From contig NZ_CP135922.1 of assembly GCF_032399705.1 (NCBI RefSeq), forward strand, positions 2,542,001-2,606,000: a stretch of 64,000 nt of DNA. The letters are read 5' to 3'. The position numbers and the translations under genes are program-made. The notes beneath the pieces were generated by a model. That model saw only the letters and a list, made by a program, of their open reading frames with translations. It made no database searches and was not told the origin of the DNA. This DNA comes from Paenibacillus sp. BIC5C1. Lineage in GTDB: Bacteria; Bacillota; Bacilli; Paenibacillales; Paenibacillaceae. Of the stretch, positions 54,694 through 61,619 are shown one piece after another; within the stretch, counting starts at the first letter, position 1, and the number at the start of each line of letters is the position of its first letter.

Positions 54694-55524
54694 ATGTTGA
54701 CGGTTCATGATTCCAAGCAAAAGGTAGTCACTTTGCAAATAAAAGAGCTTTTTTTCCTGGCCGGGATTCTCGGTTCAGACCGATTGCTTGGCGTGGAAGA
54801 TCCGTTCCGCGGGTATATGGCGGAAGACATTGCTTTGGAGTGGGAGCGTGTAAAAACATCCCTGCTCGACAAAGGATATCTGATTCAGGATCAGGACAGC
54901 AGTGAGCTGATCATGACACCGACCGTTTTCTCCAGGGTAGCCATTGCGGGACTGTCCGACAGGGCTTGCTGGATTCGCTACACGCACAGCGGCAAGTCGT
55001 ATGAAAGTTATGTGCACTGCACGGATGAACGTGTCGTTGAAGTATCCCGTGTTGCAGACGAACCGGATTCGTTCCGGCTGAGTGACCTGGGGAATGTTCG
55101 TGAAGCGATTGATTTTCTGATTCAAAGAATGAATTGGAGTGGTCATTCTCCGGCGGAAAAGCCGGCACTGATGTGCTCCAAGAAAAAATTCTATGATGTG
55201 ATGAATGATCTGAAGAACAAAGAATTACAGGCAGTGGCTGATGAGTTGGTACAAGAGACAAGCGATCCCGAGGGGTCACTTGCGCTTGCGCGCTGTCTGG
55301 TGAACAAGGAATCAGAAGGGGAACTGCGGTTGCTTGTATGGAACGGAGAAGGATGGAAATCACAGTCTGCGGCTTTCGCTGCAAGTACGGTATCCAACTG
55401 GCTGTTTCGCATGAGTACTGCGGCTTCGGATGATTGGCTTGTTGCAGCACTGACGACGAGAGAACAGTTTCACGAGATGCTGCTGGACTGGCTTAAACAG
55501 CCTGCAGGGGAAGAGGAAAGGTGA
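54694..55524 (+). CDS. T7SS-linked protein of unknown function, 276 aa
   Basis: A soluble alpha/beta protein, 276 aa, without signal or membrane helix. It begins TVHDSKQKVVTLQIKELFFL with a helical block, then strands (CWIRYTHSGKSYESYVH, VVEVSRV), and ends in DDWLVAALTTREQFHEMLLD. It lies 16 nt after essC and 6 nt before the WXG100-like gene, so it belongs to the operon. Position, size and layout are reminiscent of the EspG chaperones of mycobacterial ESX systems, but I see no defining motif. ATG 54694 follows GGGGAGGTGG. Confidence 0.7.
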   Translation: MLTVHDSKQKVVTLQIKELFFLAGILGSDRLLGVEDPFRGYMAEDIALEWERVKTSLLDKGYLIQDQDSSELIMTPTVFSRVAIAGLSDRACWIRYTHSGKSYESYVHCTDERVVEVSRVADEPDSFRLSDLGNVREAIDFLIQRMNWSGHSPAEKPALMCSKKKFYDVMNDLKNKELQAVADELVQETSDPEGSLALARCLVNKESEGELRLLVWNGEGWKSQSAAFAASTVSNWLFRMSTAASDDWLVAALTTREQFHEMLLDWLKQPAGEEER

Positions 55525-55530
55525 TGGTAA

Positions 55531-56079
55531 ATGCGCATTCGTGTGGAACCGGATGTGCTTCGGGCACTGAGCAGGCAGATTCAGTATGCGGCGGAGCAAA
55601 TACAACAAAAGATGACAGTATTGGATCAGGCCATTCATTCGTTGGAGTGGGATCTTGAAGCCCGCGCCGCGATCATGAATGAATGGAATCACAGCAAGCG
55701 ACTCTGCGAAGCAGCAGTACGTCGTTTTATGGACTTGAGCGTACAGCTGGGACGCAAGGCCTTGTTATTCCAGCAGGTGGACATGGAGTATCGTACAGTG
55801 TTGAGTCATGTGAACACAGCCTATGGCAATGCGGTCAATATGTTGAATGTTCTTCAGACGGAGCGTGCAGGAGAGATTATGCCTGCGCATTCGGCAACTG
55901 CTGCTGTTGTATCCGATCCATTTTCCGCGGTAGCGGCAGTGTACCGTGTACAGGATGCCGCACCGCCTGATGGCTCGCCGGCGACCCTGATTCAGGCCAT
56001 GCAGCCTGAACCTGTGGCGTGGAGATTCACAGATCCCTCCTTTCGTGGGAGAAGAGAAACCGAACCTGTGGTTTCCTGA
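55531..56079 (+). CDS. WXG100-like protein with C-terminal extension
   Basis: A 182-aa protein. Residues 1-90 form a helical hairpin of WXG100 size with EWDLE at 39-43 in place of the W-x-G turn, and MEYRTV near 85. A Pro/Ala-rich extension follows (PPDGSPATLIQAMQPEPVAW). It is probably a T7SS substrate or the heterodimer partner of the EsxA-like protein. ATG 55531 follows GGTGATGG, a modest site, 6 nt after the previous gene. Confidence 0.68.
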   Translation: MRIRVEPDVLRALSRQIQYAAEQIQQKMTVLDQAIHSLEWDLEARAAIMNEWNHSKRLCEAAVRRFMDLSVQLGRKALLFQQVDMEYRTVLSHVNTAYGNAVNMLNVLQTERAGEIMPAHSATAAVVSDPFSAVAAVYRVQDAAPPDGSPATLIQAMQPEPVAWRFTDPSFRGRRETEPVVS

Positions 56080-56273
56080 GCTCACGGAGGACAAGGCTGA
56101 ATAAGCAAGACAGCAGAAAGTGAATTTTTTTATAAATAGTCTGTTAGGTGAAGTTTCGAATGCCAAAAATGGGGTAAATAGGATTAGGTCCTTCGGCTTT
56201 TGTCCGATCGATCCTTGTATAGTACAATTTGAACAAGTGAACTTAATTGCACAAACCAAGGAGGAATTTACAA

Positions 56274-56549
56274 ATGGCAGGACGGATTTTAGTTACCCCA
56301 GAACAGCTTGATCAGGTTTCCAACCAATTTAAACAAAGCGGTGAGCAAAGTCAGCAAATCGTTTCTACATTGACTCAATCCATCACAAGCATGGAGGGGC
56401 AATGGGAAGGTATGACGAAACAACGCTTCTTCCAGGAATTCCAGGAAGCCAGCAAACAAATGCAATCTTTCGTTCAGACGCTGAATAGCATCAGCGCGGA
56501 ACTGACGGCTATTGCCAACAAATTCCGTACGGCTGACCAAGCTCGCTAA
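56274..56549 (+). CDS. esxA: WXG100 family T7SS protein, EsxA-like
   Basis: A 91-aa WXG100 protein of normal length. It has two helices joined by W44-E-G46 (MEGQWEGMTKQ). The C-terminal export signal YxxxD/E appears as FRTAD, with Phe for Tyr. It would be secreted as a dimer through EssC. ATG 56274 follows AAGGAGG. A 194-nt gap upstream and a terminator downstream suggest strong separate expression, as usual for esxA. Confidence 0.95.
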   Translation: MAGRILVTPEQLDQVSNQFKQSGEQSQQIVSTLTQSITSMEGQWEGMTKQRFFQEFQEASKQMQSFVQTLNSISAELTAIANKFRTADQAR

Positions 56550-56636
56550 TCTGCGATACATAGTTCGGGCAGTTTTCATTACCGAAGTTGCCCAGAATCA
56601 TATGCGGGAAGCAAGCTGAGGATGTATAACTACAGC

Positions 56637-56670
56637 AAAAACCGGGCGTTTTCACAACACCCGGTTTTTG
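56637..56670 (+). terminator. Terminator after esxA
   Basis: AAAACCGGG-GTT and AAC-CCCGGTTTT with TTTTTG tail, separating esxA from the kinase gene. Read-through or a second promoter must serve the triad genes. Confidence 0.85.
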
Positions 56671-56706
56671 CTGCACTATGACAGAATGACAGAGAGAGGG
56701 ATGAGT

Positions 56707-58800
56707 ATGTCTTTTCAACCAAATCCCGGGGATGAAGTGGTGATTAACGACATTGCCTATATCATTGGGCAGCATCCGGCTGCGCCCGGTCTGGCTTACG
56801 CCCAAGCTGGAAGGCAGGGTATCGTCTATCAGTTGTTACCCCGTAACGGTTCCATAAGTGGGGCCAAAGCACTAAAAGTATTTTTTCCTAAATTCCGTAT
56901 CCCGGCTATGGTGTATCAGTCTGAGCATATGGAGTCTTATAGTGAACTGCCAGGTTTGCAGGTATGCAAGCGTGATGTGCTCACTCCGGAAAGAAACGGA
57001 GCGCTCATTGGAGAACATCCTGATCTGTTGTATGCGGTATTGATGCCGTGGGTGCATGGTCTGACCTGGTTCGATGTAATCAGCGATCAAAAGCAGCTGA
57101 CAGCAGAGGAAAGTCTGAAGCTGGCGAGAGCTCTGGCTGGGACCGGTTCGGCTATGGAACAGCGTGGACTGGCTCATTGTGATTTGTCCGCACCCAATGT
57201 GATGATTCCGTTTTTTTCCGAAGTGGAGAACCTGAGTGGGATTTCAGCAGTTGAACTGGTAGACGTTGAGCAGATGTACGGTTCCAGAATGGATCGTCCA
57301 GATGCTTTGCTTGCCGGTTCACCGGGGTATGCGGCCCATCGGACAGTGCATAGCGGTTTGTGGAGTGCGTATGCCGATCGTTTTGCGGGAGCAGTTATCA
57401 TTGCGGAGATGTTAAGTTGGTCTGATGCAGCGATTGTGGAGAAAGCATGGGGAGAAAGTTATTTTGACCAGCACGAAATGCAGACGGTAAATGAACGTTA
57501 TTATGCCATGAGAGAATCGCTCCAGAAGCGCTGGGGCTCCAAGGTGTCCGATCTGTTTATTCGTGCCTGGGAGAGTCATGATCTCAGCAGCTGCCCTACG
57601 TTTGGCGAATGGTTTGTGGCACTGGCTGCTGTGGACATCCGTCTGGCAAGTGCAGCATCTGTTGAAGAAGAGTCTGAAGTCAAGACTTCAGACCAGTCAA
57701 ATGCAGTGGAGACTAAGCAGATAAAAGGGACAGAAGCAGCAAGCGGTATATCGGATAAGCTGGGAAATACGGGTCAGAATGTGCCCGCCGTGGAACCCTC
57801 TCCTGGTCAGGAAGCGGTAGTAAACCGTCTCTTCCTTCAGGCGAGAGCACTGGAGGATGAAGGCAAACCGGCTGCGGCGCTCGAAGTGTACCGTTCACTA
57901 CATCATTTCATTCCGGATAACAGTGCGATGCAGATGGAAGTTGAGGCTGCGATTCAAGAGCTGGACGCGAAGCTAAATCCCAAGCCTGATGATACAGCTC
58001 AGCCATTCAAGGTTCCTTTTTACCGATCCAAAAAGTTTATGATTTCTTCGGCGGTGTTGATTGTTCTGCTGGCTGGAAGCGTGCCGACGGTAAAAATACT
58101 GGCCGATCAGGCGGAGGTAAAACAGAAGGAGCAGGAGGCGGCTGCCCAACAGGCCGAACAAAAGGCTGCGGAAGAGGCCGAAGCTGCGAGGCTGACTGCT
58201 CTGAAGCAGCAGGAAGAAGAAAAGAAACAAAAAGAAGCAGATGCAGCGAAACTGGATGCAGAGGAAAAGAAAAAGCTGGCTGAAGCGGAGAAAAAGCAGG
58301 CAGAGGCCAAGAAGAAAGAAGAAGAGCGCAAAGCGCTCCAGGCTAAGTACGATAAGCAAGCGAAATATGAGGCGTATCTTGCCAAGCAGAAACAACAGAA
58401 GCTGGAAGCAGCCAAGAAGGCTGAACAGGAAAAGTACGACAAACAGGCGAAATATGAAGCTTACCTAGTCTGGAAAAAAGAAAATGACGCTAAGATTGCG
58501 AAGCAGGAAGCCGAACGTAAGGCAGCAGCTGAGGCTCAGCGCATACAGGAGGCAGCCCAGAAAGCTGCGCTCAAGAAAAAGCGTGCCCAGAATGTTGTCA
58601 CGCTGATAGCGCATTACAATAAAACGTATAATGCGCAAAAAGGCAGAAAAATTGAGAATGCCGAATCATACGCGCGTGATTTCAAAAATCTGTACAACAC
58701 TGATGCGACCTATTTCAAAGGTGTCGGTAAAGTGGCAGCACGAATGAGTGCGATCAATAAATTCCTGAGCAATACGGATTATACATTACCCAACTTGTAA
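56707..58800 (+). CDS. Membrane-anchored protein-kinase-like T7SS protein (EssB-like layout)
   Basis: A 697-aa protein. Residues about 20-320 form a kinase-like domain that keeps likely catalytic residues: Lys in AKALKVFF near 57, HCDLSAPNVM near 157-166 (HxD...N), and an Asp in LVDVEQMY near 186 where DFG would be. A linker follows, then a transmembrane helix at about 441-460, then a Lys/Glu/Ala-rich coiled coil at about 470-640 in which KYDKQAKYEAYL occurs twice. A kinase fold, one membrane helix and an outer helical part are also the layout of EssB/YukC. Start ATG 56707 (AGAGAGGG upstream) or 56701. Confidence 0.8.
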   Translation: MSFQPNPGDEVVINDIAYIIGQHPAAPGLAYAQAGRQGIVYQLLPRNGSISGAKALKVFFPKFRIPAMVYQSEHMESYSELPGLQVCKRDVLTPERNGALIGEHPDLLYAVLMPWVHGLTWFDVISDQKQLTAEESLKLARALAGTGSAMEQRGLAHCDLSAPNVMIPFFSEVENLSGISAVELVDVEQMYGSRMDRPDALLAGSPGYAAHRTVHSGLWSAYADRFAGAVIIAEMLSWSDAAIVEKAWGESYFDQHEMQTVNERYYAMRESLQKRWGSKVSDLFIRAWESHDLSSCPTFGEWFVALAAVDIRLASAASVEEESEVKTSDQSNAVETKQIKGTEAASGISDKLGNTGQNVPAVEPSPGQEAVVNRLFLQARALEDEGKPAAALEVYRSLHHFIPDNSAMQMEVEAAIQELDAKLNPKPDDTAQPFKVPFYRSKKFMISSAVLIVLLAGSVPTVKILADQAEVKQKEQEAAAQQAEQKAAEEAEAARLTALKQQEEEKKQKEADAAKLDAEEKKKLAEAEKKQAEAKKKEEERKALQAKYDKQAKYEAYLAKQKQQKLEAAKKAEQEKYDKQAKYEAYLVWKKENDAKIAKQEAERKAAAEAQRIQEAAQKAALKKKRAQNVVTLIAHYNKTYNAQKGRKIENAESYARDFKNLYNTDATYFKGVGKVAARMSAINKFLSNTDYTLPNL

Positions 58801-58833
58801 AATAACGTGAACGACGGAGGTGACACATCCCAG

Positions 58834-59586
58834 ATGAACTACACAATTCAAGCATCCCAGCGCACACCCGCACTGATTATCTATTTAATTGATATTAGCG
58901 CCTCTATGAATATGGTTCTGGACAACCGTCGGCGGATTGATGTCGTTTATGATGCCTTATCTCTGGCTATTCGCCAAATGGTGTTTCGTTCGACCAAGGG
59001 CAACCGACTGACACCCCGTTACAGGATCGCGATTCTGGCATACAGCGACGATGTGTACGACCTGTTGAACGGGATAAAAGGAATCGACGAAATCGCTGCT
59101 GTAGGTTCCTTACCCGACTTAACGCCGAAAAGATTCTCGGATTCAGCGAAAGCTTTCCTGCAGGCCGAGAAAATTCTGCAGGCTGAAATTCCAAATATGC
59201 AGGATTGCCCTGCACCGCTTGTATGTCATATGACCGATGGGGTAGCTACAGGCGAAGATCCGGAGCCCATTGCCAAAAGAATAATGGGTATGAGCGTGCC
59301 TGATGGCAATGTACTCGTCGAGAATATTTTTATATCCGATCATCTGCTGGAGGGCCCTATTCCAGAGCCGCGAAGATGGAAGGGAATATCCCAGGAGACG
59401 GTCCTTCAGGATGAACATGGGGAGAAGCTGCGCAATATGTCCTCGGTTCTGCCGGAAAGTTATCGTGAAATGCTGGTTGAGGCGGATTATTTGCTTTCAC
59501 CTGGTGCACTGATGATGCTTCCCGGTACTTGTGCAGAACTGGTATCCATCGGGTTTCAGATGTCCGCTGCTACGCCTGTGAGATAG
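58834..59586 (+). CDS. von Willebrand factor A domain protein (TerY-like)
   Basis: A 250-aa single VWA domain. The metal-binding MIDAS is intact: D20-I-S22-A-S24 in YLIDISASMN, and a later Asp in HMTDGVATGED near 130. There is no signal peptide, so it is cytosolic. It lies 33 nt after the kinase-like gene and 10 nt before the PP2C gene, giving the VWA-kinase-phosphatase trio known from TerY-type systems. ATG 58834 has ACGGAGG about 13 nt upstream. Confidence 0.87.
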   Translation: MNYTIQASQRTPALIIYLIDISASMNMVLDNRRRIDVVYDALSLAIRQMVFRSTKGNRLTPRYRIAILAYSDDVYDLLNGIKGIDEIAAVGSLPDLTPKRFSDSAKAFLQAEKILQAEIPNMQDCPAPLVCHMTDGVATGEDPEPIAKRIMGMSVPDGNVLVENIFISDHLLEGPIPEPRRWKGISQETVLQDEHGEKLRNMSSVLPESYREMLVEADYLLSPGALMMLPGTCAELVSIGFQMSAATPVR

Positions 59587-59596
59587 GAGGGGAATC

Positions 59597-60439
59597 ATGA
59601 GAGCGATGCGTTTGGCAACATTGTCTGCTGGAGATAAGGGGAGCCGTGCGGACCACTATCAGGGCAACTTTCGTTATGTGAGTGTCCAGACAGGGGAACA
59701 GCCGTTGACCCGTTATCAAGGTACATTCAAATGCAGGTATGGCTATGGAAGAGCGGCGGAGACCGTTAATCAGGGAGACACCGGACAGGATTTTGCTGCT
59801 GTTCGCATGAATGGTAATGTGTGTACTTTCGTATTATGTGATGGGGTAGGCATGAGTTACCTTGGGGATTTTGCCGCACGCTTTCTGGGGAACGCCTTGC
59901 TGGAGTGGCTGGAAACGACTCCGCATCCTTCTTTGGATGTTATGGAACGTCTGCTTCATGATTTGACCAGTTCGGCATCCGAACAGCTGGAGAAGTTGCA
60001 GCCTTTGGAAAACTCGCCTGTACTGCTGCGGGAAGTGCTGATGGAGAAGCGGAGCAAGGGAAGTCAGGCCATGTACGTATGTGGACGCATCGAGCTCTCG
60101 GCAGGCAATCGAAAAAGCAAAGTGTGGCTAGCCTGGCAAGGGGATTCCCGTATCCGTCTCTGGCGTAACGGTCAGGAGCAATCGGCAGCATTTCAGATGA
60201 ACTGCCGTACGAATGAACGTTGGTCTACATTGGAAGGTCCAGTGGGTGGCCAACCGCATATCTATGAGGCGAAAATGTCTGCGAATGAAGCAATTCGTCT
60301 GCAAATGTACACGGATGGCCTGAATGATCTGGATGCTATCCAGGCTTATATTCCGGATGAGCACATCCAGGTGCTGCTGGATGCCAGACATACGGGCGGG
60401 CTTGAAGATGATGCCGCTTTCATTGAGCTGGAATGGTGA
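59597..60439 (+). CDS. PP2C-like serine/threonine phosphatase
   Basis: A 280-aa PP2C-family protein. Metal and catalytic motifs are GQDFAAVR near residue 64, VLCDGVG near 80, WQGDSRIRLW near 180, YTDGLNDL near 240 and EDDAAFIELEW at the C-terminus. The first 50 residues are an extra N-terminal segment. It probably reverses phosphorylation by the kinase-like protein two genes upstream. ATG 59597 follows TAGGAGGGG. Confidence 0.85.
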   Translation: MRAMRLATLSAGDKGSRADHYQGNFRYVSVQTGEQPLTRYQGTFKCRYGYGRAAETVNQGDTGQDFAAVRMNGNVCTFVLCDGVGMSYLGDFAARFLGNALLEWLETTPHPSLDVMERLLHDLTSSASEQLEKLQPLENSPVLLREVLMEKRSKGSQAMYVCGRIELSAGNRKSKVWLAWQGDSRIRLWRNGQEQSAAFQMNCRTNERWSTLEGPVGGQPHIYEAKMSANEAIRLQMYTDGLNDLDAIQAYIPDEHIQVLLDARHTGGLEDDAAFIELEW

Positions 60440-60628
60440 GGTCAAGTGAGGATTCTATGACAACTCTGATCATGCTGCTAAAAGTGGTGAGCCTTAACTA
60501 CGAAAAAACTTGTCCATGTTGATTTAAAAGACACTCTTTTTGGGTAATCTTGTGAAGAATCTACTTACAGAAATTGCATGAACGTACATTCTTACATAAT
60601 TACTGAGCGAGAAGGAGTGGAATGGATT

Positions 60629-61435
60629 ATGACACAACATAACGGCAAGCCAAGGTTCGAAGGTAAAGTCGCCATCATTACAGGTGCTGGTTCGGGGATT
60701 GGCAAAGCGGCAGCACTCAAACTGGCGAGTGAGGGAGCACATGTTGCACTGCTCGATCTGGTTAATGATCGGATTTCGGAGACGGAAGCCGAAATTAATA
60801 AGCTGCGTGAAGGTGCGGCAAGAGCATTCGATGTAGATATTTCCGATCCTGCCCGGGTGGAAAAAGCAGTTCTGGAGACCATCGAATTATTCGGCGGTCT
60901 GGATATCGTTTTTGCCAATGCAGGTATTAATGGTGTATCGGCACCGATTGAAGAAATTCAGGTTGAGGATTGGCAGCAGATTATTACGACGAATCTGAAC
61001 GGGACTTTTTTTACGATCAAGTATGCACTGCCTCATATGAAGAAACGTGGTGGCGGCAGTATCATTATCACAAGCTCCATTAATGGTAATCAGCGCTTCT
61101 CTAGCTTCGGCATGTCGGCGTACAGTACATCTAAGGCGGGGCAGGTTGCTTTTGCCAAGATGGCTGCGCTGGAATTGGCGAAGTTCAAGATTCGTGTCAA
61201 TGTCATCTGTCCCGGAGCGATTGCAACGAATATTGACCAAAGTACGGTCAAAACGGATGAGTTGGATCAAATCGTCATCCCGATGGAATTCCCGGAAGGC
61301 CAGCAACCGCTTGCGGACGGACCGGGTCAGCCAGAGCATGTCGCTGATCTGGTAGCTTTCCTGGCTTCTGCGGAGTCCAGACACATTACAGGTGCGGAAA
61401 TTGTCATTGACGGTGCAGAGTCGCTGTTGAGCTAA
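60629..61435 (+). CDS. SDR family oxidoreductase
   Basis: A 268-aa classical short-chain dehydrogenase. Cofactor motif TGAGSGIGKA lies near residue 18, NAGI near 97, the catalytic Ser in ITSSINGN near 150, and YSTSK near 169. A FabG-like oxidoreductase of unknown substrate. ATG 60629 is in frame 11 nt after GAAGGAG. A stand-alone gene with a terminator, unrelated in pathway to the upstream T7SS genes as far as can be seen. Confidence 0.88.
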   Translation: MTQHNGKPRFEGKVAIITGAGSGIGKAAALKLASEGAHVALLDLVNDRISETEAEINKLREGAARAFDVDISDPARVEKAVLETIELFGGLDIVFANAGINGVSAPIEEIQVEDWQQIITTNLNGTFFTIKYALPHMKKRGGGSIIITSSINGNQRFSSFGMSAYSTSKAGQVAFAKMAALELAKFKIRVNVICPGAIATNIDQSTVKTDELDQIVIPMEFPEGQQPLADGPGQPEHVADLVAFLASAESRHITGAEIVIDGAESLLS

Positions 61436-61538
61436 ATGAGCATTTTGTATCCATATCCATCCATAGAGCGACTTTCAATCAGCGTCGTGAGCGAGTTAAA
61501 TGGAAGGATGTAAAATGTTGTAATGAATGTAACTATGA

Positions 61539-61567
61539 AGTCGTTCCTCTGGAACGGCTTTTTTTGT
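61539..61567 (+). terminator. Terminator after the SDR gene
   Basis: AGTCGTTCC and GGAACGGCT form a 9-bp stem with a TCT loop, followed by TTTTTTT. A TATAAT at 61568-61573, just after it, may be the -10 of hrpB. Confidence 0.82.
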
Positions 61568-61619
61568 TATAATGCTAACATTCGAATAGACACGTGGAAC
61601 ATCAATTAGGAGAGATGAA

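Noticed and set aside
58200..58600. Possible frameshift or repeat expansion in the Lys/Glu-rich part of the kinase-like gene
   Set aside because: The frame is intact and the composition is that of a coiled coil; only one 12-residue duplication is present.
60480..60545. 21-codon frame ending in a CPC motif after the PP2C gene
   Set aside because: Weak ribosome site and no promoter or terminator around it; probably chance.
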